Below the pieces are notes generated by a model that was given only the letters and a program-made list of their open reading frames with translations, made no database searches and was not told the origin of the DNA. A stretch of DNA of 64,000 nt from Flavobacterium sp. AED (lineage in GTDB: Bacteria > Bacteroidota > Bacteroidia > Flavobacteriales > Flavobacteriaceae): positions 62,001 to 126,000 of the forward strand of contig NZ_JSYM01000003.1 in NCBI RefSeq assembly GCF_000812945.1. The letters run 5' to 3'. Within the stretch, counting starts at the first letter, position 1. Every line of letters begins with the position of its first letter. Shown piece by piece: positions 43,914 to 53,236 of the stretch. The translations under genes were made by a program, and so were the position numbers.

Positions 43914-46052
43914 ATGAAAAGAAAAGATCTTCAACATATTCAATTAGAAAGTCAAAAATCGAAAGTCGGAAGTGACAATTTACGCGCTAATGCATTTCTC
44001 ACAGCAGAAGGAATTGAGCTAAAACCAACGTATTCGGAACAAGACATTGAGCATCTTACTCATCTTGATTTTGGGGCTGGTTTCGCACCAAATTTACGCG
44101 GACCTTATGCTACAATGTACGTTCGCCGACCTTGGACAGTGCGTCAATATGCAGGATTTTCCACTGCCGAAGAAAGCAATGCTTTTTATAGAAGAAACCT
44201 GGCTGCGGGTCAAAAAGGACTTTCTATCGCTTTTGATTTACCAACGCATCGCGGTTATGATTCAGATCACGAACGTGTAGTGGGTGATGTAGGAAAAGCA
44301 GGAGTTGCAATTGATTCCGTGGAAGATATGAAAGTATTATTCGACCAAATTCCGCTGGACGAAATGTCAGTTTCCATGACCATGAATGGTGCCGTTTTAC
44401 CCATTATGGCTTTCTACATTGTCGCTGCCGAAGAACAAGGCGTAAAACCCGAATTACTTTCGGGAACGATACAAAATGATATCTTAAAAGAGTTTATGGT
44501 GCGTAACACCTATATTTATCCGCCAACTCCTTCGATGAAAATCATTGCTGATATTTTTGAATTCACCAGCAAAAAAATGCCAAAATTCAACTCGATTTCT
44601 ATTTCAGGATATCACATGCAAGAAGCGGGAGCTACTGCTGATATTGAATTGGCTTACACCCTAGCCGATGGACTAGAATACATTAAAACAGGATTAGCGA
44701 CCGGAATGAAAATTGATGAATTCGCTCCACGGTTATCCTTTTTCTGGGCGATTGGAATGAATCATTTCATGGAAATTGCCAAAATGCGTGCAGGAAGAAT
44801 GATATGGGCGAAACTGGTAAAACAATTCGAACCAAAAGACGATAAATCATTAGCGTTGAGAACCCATTGCCAAACATCGGGTTGGAGTTTAACGGAGCAA
44901 GATCCTTTCAACAATGTGGCTCGAACGTGCATTGAAGCTGCAGCAGCCGCTTTTGGAGGTACACAATCTTTACATACGAATGCTTTGGATGAAGCCATAG
45001 CATTGCCAACGGACTTCTCGGCAAGAATTGCCAGAAACACGCAAATTTTTTTACAAGAAGAAACTAAAATTACCAAAACTGTCGATCCTTGGGCTGGAAG
45101 CTATTACGTAGAAAGCCTAACGAATGAAATTGCCGAAAATGCATGGAAACTCATCGAAGAGGTGGAAGAACTGGGCGGAATGACGAAAGCCATTGAATCC
45201 GGAATTCCTAAACTTCGAATCGAGGAAGCGGCAGCCAGAAAGCAAGCGAGAATAGACAGTGGCCAGGATATTATTGTGGGCGTTAATCAATACCGATTAG
45301 AAAAAGAAGACCCTTTACAGATTTTGGATGTGGATAACCAAATGGTTCGCAAACAACAACTGGAACAACTAGACCGAATTAAAGCAACCCGAGATACTGA
45401 AAAAGTGCAAAACTCTCTAAAAAAATTAATACTTTGTGCTCAAACTGGACAAGGCAATTTATTGGAAATTGCCGTTGAAGCTGCCAGAAACAGAACAACA
45501 TTAGGAGAGATTAGCGATGCGCTGGAAACGGTTTTTGGAAGATACAAAGCACAAATTAAATCCTTTAGCGGTGTGTATAGTAAAGAAATAAAAGACGACA
45601 AAAGTTTTGAAAAAGCAAAACAAATGGCTGATGCCTTCGCTAAAATAGAAGGACGTCGCCCTCGAATTATGATTGCCAAAATGGGGCAAGACGGACATGA
45701 TCGTGGAGCAAAAGTTGTTGCTACCGGTTACGCTGATGTAGGTTTTGATGTTGACATTGGCCCGCTTTTTCAAACACCGGCTGAAGCTGCAAAACAAGCA
45801 GTAGAAAACGATGTACATATTTTAGGCGTTTCCTCTCTTGCGGCAGGACATAAAACGCTTGTTCCTCAAGTAATTGATGAACTTAAAAAATATGGTCGGG
45901 AAGATATCATGGTGGTTGTTGGCGGAGTAATTCCTGCACAAGATTATCAGTTTTTATTTGATGCTGGTGCAGTTGCCGTTTTTGGACCTGGAACAAAAAT
46001 TAGCGAAGCAGCCATCAAGATATTAGAAATTCTAATGGAAAGCTTCGAATAG
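43914..46052 (+). CDS. scpA: Methylmalonyl-CoA mutase large (catalytic) subunit
   Basis: About 712 residues. TIM-barrel with [20 protein letters not shown] and [20 protein letters not shown]; the C-terminal cobalamin-binding domain has [21 protein letters not shown] with the DxHxxG motif (His ligand) and [20 protein letters not shown]. Interconverts succinyl-CoA and methylmalonyl-CoA using adenosylcobalamin. ATG 43914 (MKRKDLQHI) is preferred to a TTG at 43899. Needs the MeaB GTPase encoded at 3722. No B12 riboswitch was seen upstream. Confidence 0.95.
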   Translation: MKRKDLQHIQLESQKSKVGSDNLRANAFLTAEGIELKPTYSEQDIEHLTHLDFGAGFAPNLRGPYATMYVRRPWTVRQYAGFSTAEESNAFYRRNLAAGQKGLSIAFDLPTHRGYDSDHERVVGDVGKAGVAIDSVEDMKVLFDQIPLDEMSVSMTMNGAVLPIMAFYIVAAEEQGVKPELLSGTIQNDILKEFMVRNTYIYPPTPSMKIIADIFEFTSKKMPKFNSISISGYHMQEAGATADIELAYTLADGLEYIKTGLATGMKIDEFAPRLSFFWAIGMNHFMEIAKMRAGRMIWAKLVKQFEPKDDKSLALRTHCQTSGWSLTEQDPFNNVARTCIEAAAAAFGGTQSLHTNALDEAIALPTDFSARIARNTQIFLQEETKITKTVDPWAGSYYVESLTNEIAENAWKLIEEVEELGGMTKAIESGIPKLRIEEAAARKQARIDSGQDIIVGVNQYRLEKEDPLQILDVDNQMVRKQQLEQLDRIKATRDTEKVQNSLKKLILCAQTGQGNLLEIAVEAARNRTTLGEISDALETVFGRYKAQIKSFSGVYSKEIKDDKSFEKAKQMADAFAKIEGRRPRIMIAKMGQDGHDRGAKVVATGYADVGFDVDIGPLFQTPAEAAKQAVENDVHILGVSSLAAGHKTLVPQVIDELKKYGREDIMVVVGGVIPAQDYQFLFDAGAVAVFGPGTKISEAAIKILEILMESFE

Positions 46053-46391
46053 AAAGCTCCTTTTTACTACCAATTTCAAAAAACATCAATCGAAAGGTTG
46101 GTGTTTTTTTGTTTAAAATCTGACCAATTCCTCAGCTTCTAAAAGTAGAGTCCCTTTATGTTTAAAAAATGGGGTTTTCAGCTCCCTAACTTCGATTGAG
46201 AGTTATTCTTATTAAAAAAAAAATGTAACAAAGCCAGCCCTGAGATTTCTTTTTAACCAAAAGGTTAATAACTATTTATTGCTAAATGCTAACAACGAAT
46301 TTTATTCTTCAGTAATTTTGATATCAGTTACAGAATCCAAGCATACAAAGAAGAACAAATAAGAGTATCAAAGCTTAAAAAAAAGAAATAA
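46053..46391. other. Gap before the unknown two-gene unit
   Basis: 339 bases. Contains the mutase terminator and a -7-like TAATTTTG at 46313-46320 without a good -33. No ORF or RNA gene is visible. Confidence 0.5.
46079..46109 (+). terminator. Terminator after the mutase genes
   Basis: AAAAAACATCAA pairs (one G-U) with TTGGTGTTTTTTT around TCGAAAGG. Confidence 0.7.
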
Positions 46392-46886
46392 ATGTCCCGC
46401 TTAGACGAAACCCACAATCTTCCACTCTTCCAAAAAGCAGAATTGATTTATCAATTAGTAGAAAGCTTAGTAGCTTCGCTTCCTGATGAGGATACCTATA
46501 TACAAGACACTAAACACTTAATGCAAGAAGATGCCATGATTATTCCTGCCAAAATTGCTGGTGCAGAAGCTGGTGAGTTGTACAGCATTCGCATGCAAAA
46601 TGCGGCAATAATTAGAGAAAATGCCATGCATTTGTATGACCAAGTAGGCAGTTTGCGGTTGTATAAAAACTATAGAGAATTAGAATATGTGGAGTTCATT
46701 CGCAAAGAGTTAAACAATTTCAGACTATTGTTCATAGAATGGGTAGCCAGTTTTGACTCCAATAACCATATCTGGGACGAATGGGGACTATTTAATCCTC
46801 CAGGAGCCATTCCACCAAGCGAGCAAGATAAAGCTACTGATAATGATTTTGACTTCAATGATTTTTTTGAAAACGATGAAGACTAA
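46392..46886 (+). CDS. Helical-bundle protein of unknown function
   Basis: 164 residues, predicted mainly helical. Helices at LFQKAELIYQLVESLVASL, TKHLMQEDAMIIPAKIAGAE and IIRENAMHLYDQVGSL resemble the S23/four-helix-bundle topology, but the identity is weak. The C-terminal 25 residues are an acidic tail (DNDFDFNDFFENDED). The downstream DUF6642-like gene starts 47 bases later on the same strand, so they probably act together. I cannot name a function. Confidence 0.65.
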   Translation: MSRLDETHNLPLFQKAELIYQLVESLVASLPDEDTYIQDTKHLMQEDAMIIPAKIAGAEAGELYSIRMQNAAIIRENAMHLYDQVGSLRLYKNYRELEYVEFIRKELNNFRLLFIEWVASFDSNNHIWDEWGLFNPPGAIPPSEQDKATDNDFDFNDFFENDED

Positions 46887-46933
46887 TATATTGTCCATAA
46901 CAACCCTAATGATCATCTAGATAAACTAAATTC

Positions 46934-47494
46934 ATGGATTCTGATACATTTATTTTCTGCCTCGAAGCCGTTGCCGATGTAGAAACTTATACCACTACTG
47001 AAGTCGTTAAAAACTTAGAGCAATTAGCCTTTGAACAAGGTATTACAAGCATTTATAAAACATGCGACACTATTGAAGGATTAGAAGAAAGTTTAAATAC
47101 CTTGTTATATGAGGATCATAATTTTACCGATTATGAAATCATCTACTTAGTCATGCCAGGTGAAGGAAACAACATTTGCCTCAATGACTATTATTATAGC
47201 TTAGAAGAAATAGCCGAACTCTTTGAAGGAAAAATGACAGGTAAAATTTTGCATTTCGCAAATGCAAAAGTATTAGACTTAGACGAAGAAGAAGCACAAT
47301 ACTTTTTAGATATTACTGGAGCAAAAGCTGTTTCTGGTTATGGAACGGGATTCAATAAATTAACCAGCAGTTCCCTCGACAAAGTTTTTTTTAGCTTATT
47401 TGAAGGACAAGATAATATTGTTGAAATTGTAGAAGAATTATATGAGAAACACTATGCCCTTTGTAAACTGCTCGATTTTAGATTGTATTATTAA
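46934..47494 (+). CDS. DUF6642-like protein with a caspase/CHAT-like layout, catalytic positions changed
   Basis: 186 residues. From memory of the family, DUF6642 proteins have an N-terminal FCLE strand, a YLxxHGE segment and an HFxSCSTL segment, the His and Cys positions being those of a caspase-like dyad. Here the aligned segments read FIFCLEAVADV, YLVMPGEGNN and LHFANAKVL, followed by the matching GAKAVSGYGTG. Both dyad positions would be lost (His to Pro, Cys to Ala). It would be a pseudoenzyme or a non-enzymatic fold. This family call needs a database check. Second gene of a pair. Confidence 0.5.
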   Translation: MDSDTFIFCLEAVADVETYTTTEVVKNLEQLAFEQGITSIYKTCDTIEGLEESLNTLLYEDHNFTDYEIIYLVMPGEGNNICLNDYYYSLEEIAELFEGKMTGKILHFANAKVLDLDEEEAQYFLDITGAKAVSGYGTGFNKLTSSSLDKVFFSLFEGQDNIVEIVEELYEKHYALCKLLDFRLYY

Positions 47495-47554
47495 AAATTG
47501 AATGCCCTCATCGCAAAAGCTAAAATTAATTCAGATAACTATATCAATAAATAA

Positions 47555-47602
47555 TAACCCGTTAAGTATAATTACTTTTTGACAAGTATACTTAACAGGT
47601 TA
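47555..47602. terminator. Terminator between convergent genes
   Basis: TAACCCGTTAAGTATA (47555-47570) pairs with TATACTTAACAGGTTA (47587-47602), one mismatch. It lies between the DUF6642-like gene and the convergent plug protein gene. Confidence 0.6.
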
Positions 47603-47738
47603 AATAATAGAATTTACTACTTGTTTTTATATTCTTTTCCTCATAAAACAATCTTAATCATATATTAAAGATTCAGCAACTGTTAAGACAAACAGATTTA
47701 TTATACAATTATAAAATCATCGAATTACTTTCACAAAA

Positions 47739-48413
47739 CTATTTAGTCTTAATGACAATAACTCCTGCAGAGGCCTGTGATCCATAAATAGAAGCATCAG
47801 CTCCTTTTAACACACTTATATTTTTTACGTTATTAGGTGATATATAATCGATATTCGATACAATCATTCCATCAACAACAAATAATGGTTCCGAAATATT
47901 ACGAATAGAGCTAACCCCTCTAATAGTTATTCTATTGTCCCTTGAAACTGTAACTCCAGATAAACGACCTCTAATCATATCGTAAATTGTGTTATAAGTA
48001 ATTGCATTTTTATCATTTGGCAAACTGATGCCCTCAGAATTATTAACCTTATACTTTTTATCTACTTCAGAATAACCAATTGAAATTTTATCTCCTTTTT
48101 TTGTACGTTCTTTTATGGACTTTTCTGATTCCAGAAACATAAAATTCATTATACTTTCATTGCTATATTTAGAAGATAGCAAACCATATTCATGAGAATA
48201 AACATTAATCACCTTAACCTTTTCTGGAAGTTGAACCTCAAAATCTCCATTTTTATTCGTTTCTACATTTGAATAAATGGAATCTAAATATATTTTAGCA
48301 TTAGCTACGGGTTTATTATTACTATTCATCACTTTTCCTGTTAGCTTATTTTGCGCATAGCCAAAACCAACAAATAGTAACAAAATAAGCAGTAGTGTTT
48401 TAGAAATTTTCAT
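47739..48413 (-). CDS. Orphan carboxypeptidase-regulatory/TonB-plug protein without a barrel
   Basis: 224 residues. Signal peptide (KISKTLLLILLLFVGFGYAQ) then a CarboxypepD-reg-like Ig domain (KLTGKVMNSNNKPVANAKIY). After it a TonB-receptor plug (YDMIRGRLSGVTVSRDNRI, ITIRGVSSIRNISEPLFVVD, VLKGADASIYGSQASAGVIV), ending at IKTK exactly where a SusC barrel would start. It stops cleanly with a terminator beyond. There is no frameshifted barrel downstream. It may be a naturally standalone plug or a remnant; the gene is otherwise intact. Confidence 0.78.
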   Translation of the reverse strand: MKISKTLLLILLLFVGFGYAQNKLTGKVMNSNNKPVANAKIYLDSIYSNVETNKNGDFEVQLPEKVKVINVYSHEYGLLSSKYSNESIMNFMFLESEKSIKERTKKGDKISIGYSEVDKKYKVNNSEGISLPNDKNAITYNTIYDMIRGRLSGVTVSRDNRITIRGVSSIRNISEPLFVVDGMIVSNIDYISPNNVKNISVLKGADASIYGSQASAGVIVIKTK

Positions 48414-48810
48414 AATTTTTTGATTTATAATTTTTTATTAAATATATAAAAAAAGTAAGACTTTCTAATAATTATGATTAAATCAAATAAAAATTCAATT
48501 AATTAACAAATAGCTTCTATTTTTAATAGCTGACCAATAGTGACAATCTCACCACAATTCAAACCATGCAAGCAGATTTATTACAATCTATAGCAAGCAT
48601 AGCAATCAGAATTAAAAAATTTAAAAAAATAAGATTATTCTTTCTTTTTAAAATTATTTATTTTTTTTTAATTTAGCCAAAATCCAAACTATTTAACATA
48701 TTTAACAAGCTACGGTTGCTTTTAATCGGTTAAATAATACATTTTATCGATTATTTTTTTTGTTTTTACAAAAAATTTATTTTATGTTTGAAAACCCAAA
48801 TCTAACAAAC
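48414..48810. other. AT-rich gap upstream of the M14 protein
   Basis: 397 bases. It holds the promoter at 48760-48790 and AT-rich words TTAATCGGTTAAAT and TTTATCGATTATT. I see no ORF or RNA gene. Confidence 0.5.
48760..48790 (+). promoter_or_regulatory. Bacteroidota-type promoter of the M14 protein gene
   Basis: TTG at 48760-48762, a 20-base spacer, TATGTTTG at 48783-48790. The ATG at 48811 follows about 14 bases after the expected start of transcription. Confidence 0.6.
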
Positions 48811-51800
48811 ATGAAAAAAACTACCCTACTCATTCTTTTATTTTCTTTTAGTTTGATCAAATCTTACTCGCAAACAAAATCTTCGAAAGGAAATTCTACC
48901 GAAATTCAAGAAACAGATTTTAAATACAAAAGAATTCAAATTTCAAAAAACTCACCTGACGTCATCAAAAAATTAATGGAGGCTGGAGTCGATATTGATT
49001 GCGGTGTAATCAACACTGAATCCTATATACAACTAGAACTTTCTGAATACGAATTAGGGAGGATTAAATCCGTAGGATTAAACTACAAAATAATAATTGA
49101 AGATTTAACAAAATTATATTCTGAAAGAGCAAAAAAAGATATGCCACAAGCACAGAATGATTTGCTCAGAGAAAAAAGACATTCAAAAGCAAACAAATCA
49201 TTGAGCGTAAAAAGTGTTATCATTGGTAATATTGGACAACAGAATGACTGCAGCGAAATCAACTTTGTTACACCAACTAATTTTACTATCCCTTCAACTT
49301 TTGGAGGTTGTTTAACCAATAGTGGAATGGCAGCAGAATTAGATAAAATGCAACAATTATATCCAAATTTAATCTCTGTAAAAGCAAACATTTCTCCAAC
49401 AAATCAACTAACTCATCAAGGAAGACCTATTTATTATGTAAAAATATCTGACAACCCTTCAATAAATGAAGCGGAACCAAATGTACTTTACACGGGTATG
49501 ACCCATGCCAGAGAAGTTAGCAGCATGATGAATACTATATATTATATGTGGTATTTATTGGAAAATTATAACTCAGATCCTTTTATCAAAAATATAGTTG
49601 ATAATACTGAATTGTATTTTGTACCTATAGCGAATCCTGATGGATTATCTTGGAACGAAACTATTGCTCCATCAGGCGGAGGAATGCAACGCAAAAATTT
49701 AAGACCTGGAGTTTGTGATGCTGGAAATACAGCATCTTCCAACAATACAAGAGGGGTCGATTTGAATAGAAACTATGGTTACTATTACGGACTAACTGGA
49801 TCATCTACTGTTTTATGCGACAATACATATAGAGGAACAGCAGCATTTTCGGAACCTGAAACTCAAATGATGAGAGATTTTGTTTTAACAAAAAGTTTCA
49901 AAACTGCTTTAAATCATCATTCCTATTCAAATCTGCTTCCACATCCAATTAATGGAAAAGCAGGAGTAGTAACTGGAAGAGAAAATGAATTTGCAAAGTT
50001 TTGTCATGATATGACGCAATACAATAGATATGTTTATGGTCCTGCTCCCGGTATATTGTATGCTGCAAGTGGTGATGCAAGCGACTGGATGACTGGTGGA
50101 ACTAATGACGGAACTGGTTCAACCGGATCTGGAAAAAACACTTTATCAGTATCTCCAGAAAACGGAAGTTTGGCTGAAGGTGGATTTTGGCCTAGCCCAA
50201 TAAACATTACTGCTATTGCAAAAAGAGCCTTGAGAATGAATTTAATTTCTGCTTATTACGCAGGAAAATATGCTAAACTTCATGACCTTACACAAAGTAA
50301 TATTACTTCCTTAAATTCAAATTTAACATTTGGAATAGAAAGACTAGGTCAGACTGCATCAACTTACACATTAACTGTTACTCCTGTTTCCAGTAATATT
50401 GTTTCTATAACTTCTCCAGTTGCTCAAACTGGGATGACTGTATTAGAGCAAAGAAATGTAACTGCTACAATGCAATTAGCTGCTGGGGTTTTACCTAATC
50501 AAAAAATTGAGTACAAAGTTTCATTAAGTAATGGTGATTATGTTTTATATGAAGCTAATTTTATAAAATATTACCAACCTACAGTATTATTTACTGATAA
50601 TCCAGACACTAACTTACTTACTAAATGGACTCAAGCTGGAGGTACTTGGGTAAATTCTACCAATGCCTATTCAGGAACAAAATCAATTACTGACGCATCT
50701 ACCCTAGCATATGCCAATAATATAAACAAAACACTTACTACTGCTACAACCTCCAATTTATCAGGTGCAACCAAAGTTTTAGTACAATATTATGCAAAAT
50801 GGGACTTAGAAAGAAATTTTGATTTAGTTCAAATTCAAGGCTCAACCGACGGAACAACTTGGACGCCATTGTGTGGAAATTACACCAAACCAACATCTAC
50901 AACAGAAACTAATCAACATGCCACTAAATCATCTACTAATAACTTCCAGAATACTGCTGGTGGTGGTGGTGTTTTATATGATGGTGATCAAATGGGCAAA
51001 TGGGTAATGGAAGAAATTGTAATTGATGCAACTAACAACTCCTTTTTAGTTGGTGCAACTGCAGCTAGATTCAGATTGTATATGAGAACTGACAGTTCAA
51101 ATGCTACAGATGGCTATAATACCACTTTTGATGGCTTTTATTTAGATGATTTCAAAGTACTAAAAATCTTAGATTTATCTGCAGCCCCTATTGCCATTTG
51201 CAAAGACGTAACTTTATCATTAAACAGTAGTGGTACATTAACCGTTTTACCTGCTGATGTAAATAATGGATCTACTGATGATGTTGCAATTACATCTATT
51301 TCGGTTTCACCAAATACATTCAATTGTTCACACCTAAACTCGCCACAAGCCGTAACTCTTACCGTAACGGATGCTGATGGTCAAACTGCGACATGCACGT
51401 CGAATGTAACAATAAAAGATACAACTGCTCCGGTAGTTCCTACTTTAACCACTGTAATCAGCCAAAATGATGTAACTCTTACTGCTCCTACAACTACTGA
51501 TGTATGTGCAGGAACCATTACAGGAACAACTGATACGGTGTTTCCTATAACTACACAAGGTACAACTGTTGTAGTTTGGACTTTTAATGATGGAAATGGG
51601 CAAGTTGTAACAGCTAATCAAAATGTTGTTATAGACAATACCGCTCCAACGGCTCCATCTTCATTAGTAGCAGCCGGAACAACTCAAACTGCTACCAATT
51701 TATCTTGGACTGCAGCAACTGACGACACTGCGGTAACTGCTTATGATGTGTATCAGGGAACTACCTTGAAAGCTACTGTAACAACTACTTCCTATGCCGT

Positions 51801-52887
51801 AACTGGATTAACAGCCTCTACTGCCTATACTTTTTCTGTAAAAGCTAAAGATGCTGCAGGGAATATCTCTACTGATAGCAATATTCTAAATCTAACAACT
51901 TTAGATCCCGTTTTGGATACCACTTCTCCAACAGCCCCTGCAACATTAGTGGCTACCGGAACAACTCAAACCACTACCAATTTATCTTGGACAGCTTCTA
52001 CAGACGACACAGCTGTAACTGGTTATGATGTATATCAGGGAGCTACTTTGAAAGCTACGGTAACAACTACATCCTATGCCGTAACTGGATTAACAGCTTC
52101 AACTGCATATACTTTTTCTATAAAAGCCAAAGATGCTGCAGGAAACATTTCGACTTCCAGCAATGTTGCAAGCATAACAACATTAGCGCCTATTGTAACT
52201 TATTGTACTTCTAAAGGAAATAGTGTTGCCAGTGAAAAAATTGGCAAAGTAGTTTTTGGGACTATCAGCAATACTTCAACAGGTGGAACGGGTTATGAAA
52301 ACTATACTGCTCTTTCAACAAATGCGACTAAAGGGACGGCATACACTATAACAATAACACCGTCTTGGACCTCAACAAAGTACAAAGAAGGATATGGTGT
52401 TTGGATCGATTATAATGGTGATGGTGATTTTGCAGATACCGGAGAACAAGTATTTACAAAAGCTGCTTCAACAACAACTCCAGTTAGCGCAACAATTACT
52501 ATTCCTACAACAGCAACAATTGGAGCTACCAGAATGAGAGTTTCCATGAAATACAATGCAATCCCAACTTCTTGCGAAACATTTGCTTCAGGACAAGTTG
52601 AAGATTACACCATTAACATTGTTGGTTCTGCAGCTAAAATGATTGAAAGCAATAAAATCATTACAAATGAGATTGTGCTTTACCCTAATCCAACAAAATC
52701 AATATTAAATGTAACTTCAATTTCTGAAAACGCAACATACTATATTTACAACTTAATAGGTCAAACTATTATGAAAGGTAAATTCTCTGCTAGTTTCATT
52801 GATGTTTCTGCTCTAAATGAAGGAAATTATATTCTGGAAATTACAGATAAAGAAACAACTACAATAAAGCGATTTATTAAAAAATAA
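48811..52887 (+). CDS. Secreted M14 metallocarboxypeptidase with FN3, GEVED and T9SS domains
   Basis: About 1358 residues. ATG 48811 gives a signal peptide (KTTLLILLFSFSLIKSYSQ). The M14 peptidase domain has zinc ligands in THARE (His232, Glu235), a later His in NHHSYS (about 369-370), DLNRNYG and the catalytic Glu in SPENGS (Glu450). It is followed by a beta-domain with a WDLERNFDLVQIQGSTDG segment, an HYR-like domain, two nearly identical FN3 domains (51641-51886 and 51922-52165), a GEVED domain (WIDYNGDGDFADTGEQ) and a T9SS type A sorting domain (VLYPNPTKSILNV ... FIKK). It is exported through T9SS. The first module likely digests peptides outside the cell. Confidence 0.9.
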   Translation: MKKTTLLILLFSFSLIKSYSQTKSSKGNSTEIQETDFKYKRIQISKNSPDVIKKLMEAGVDIDCGVINTESYIQLELSEYELGRIKSVGLNYKIIIEDLTKLYSERAKKDMPQAQNDLLREKRHSKANKSLSVKSVIIGNIGQQNDCSEINFVTPTNFTIPSTFGGCLTNSGMAAELDKMQQLYPNLISVKANISPTNQLTHQGRPIYYVKISDNPSINEAEPNVLYTGMTHAREVSSMMNTIYYMWYLLENYNSDPFIKNIVDNTELYFVPIANPDGLSWNETIAPSGGGMQRKNLRPGVCDAGNTASSNNTRGVDLNRNYGYYYGLTGSSTVLCDNTYRGTAAFSEPETQMMRDFVLTKSFKTALNHHSYSNLLPHPINGKAGVVTGRENEFAKFCHDMTQYNRYVYGPAPGILYAASGDASDWMTGGTNDGTGSTGSGKNTLSVSPENGSLAEGGFWPSPINITAIAKRALRMNLISAYYAGKYAKLHDLTQSNITSLNSNLTFGIERLGQTASTYTLTVTPVSSNIVSITSPVAQTGMTVLEQRNVTATMQLAAGVLPNQKIEYKVSLSNGDYVLYEANFIKYYQPTVLFTDNPDTNLLTKWTQAGGTWVNSTNAYSGTKSITDASTLAYANNINKTLTTATTSNLSGATKVLVQYYAKWDLERNFDLVQIQGSTDGTTWTPLCGNYTKPTSTTETNQHATKSSTNNFQNTAGGGGVLYDGDQMGKWVMEEIVIDATNNSFLVGATAARFRLYMRTDSSNATDGYNTTFDGFYLDDFKVLKILDLSAAPIAICKDVTLSLNSSGTLTVLPADVNNGSTDDVAITSISVSPNTFNCSHLNSPQAVTLTVTDADGQTATCTSNVTIKDTTAPVVPTLTTVISQNDVTLTAPTTTDVCAGTITGTTDTVFPITTQGTTVVVWTFNDGNGQVVTANQNVVIDNTAPTAPSSLVAAGTTQTATNLSWTAATDDTAVTAYDVYQGTTLKATVTTTSYAVTGLTASTAYTFSVKAKDAAGNISTDSNILNLTTLDPVLDTTSPTAPATLVATGTTQTTTNLSWTASTDDTAVTGYDVYQGATLKATVTTTSYAVTGLTASTAYTFSIKAKDAAGNISTSSNVASITTLAPIVTYCTSKGNSVASEKIGKVVFGTISNTSTGGTGYENYTALSTNATKGTAYTITITPSWTSTKYKEGYGVWIDYNGDGDFADTGEQVFTKAASTTTPVSATITIPTTATIGATRMRVSMKYNAIPTSCETFASGQVEDYTINIVGSAAKMIESNKIITNEIVLYPNPTKSILNVTSISENATYYIYNLIGQTIMKGKFSASFIDVSALNEGNYILEITDKETTTIKRFIKK
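51641..52165 (+). repeat. Two near-identical FN3 coding repeats
   Basis: The two FN3 units in the M14 protein (starts 51641 and 51922, offset about 281 bases) match over most positions in protein, including WTAxTDDTAVTxYDVYQG and the SYAVTGLTASTAYTFS block, and closely in DNA. They are likely a recent duplication. Confidence 0.85.
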
Positions 52888-52906
52888 TGCCTTACTAATC
52901 AAACTT

Positions 52907-52938
52907 AAAAAGCTATCCTAACACGATAGCTTTTTTTT
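52907..52938 (+). terminator. Terminator after the M14 protein gene
   Basis: AAAAAGCTATC pairs with GATAGCTTTTTTTT around CTAACAC. Confidence 0.85.
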
Positions 52939-53068
52939 GTTATATAAAAGAAGACTCCTACTTAAAAAAACAACTCCCATTTTGCATCACATTTTGATGA
53001 AAAAAGATTAAAAATCATAAAACACTGAATTTAAACGCTAATATTTGCTTTTTATCGTTAAAAAGGCA

Positions 53069-53098
53069 TTGTAGTTAAAAATAAATATTTTATTTTTG
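53069..53098 (+). promoter_or_regulatory. Bacteroidota-type promoter of the first LamG protein gene
   Basis: TTG at 53069-53071, exactly 19 bases, TATTTTTG at 53091-53098. This leaves about 130 bases of untranslated leader before the ATG at 53237. Confidence 0.6.
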
Positions 53099-53236
53099 GC
53101 CTGTTAAATTATTTTTTTTATAGTAATTAACTGATAATTAAAACCAAATTAAAAGTAAAAACGTAAATGACAGTGTAATCGCTCCATTTTCAAAACTATT
53201 ACAGTCCTTATATAAATACCACATCAAGAATAATAT

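Larger units (their letters stand above)
52888..53236. other. Gap between the M14 and first LamG protein genes
   Basis: 349 bases, with a terminator at 52907 and a promoter at 53069-53098. Motif AATTTAAACGCTAA at 53028-53041 recurs (one mismatch) before the next giant gene (59757). No ORF is seen. Confidence 0.6.
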
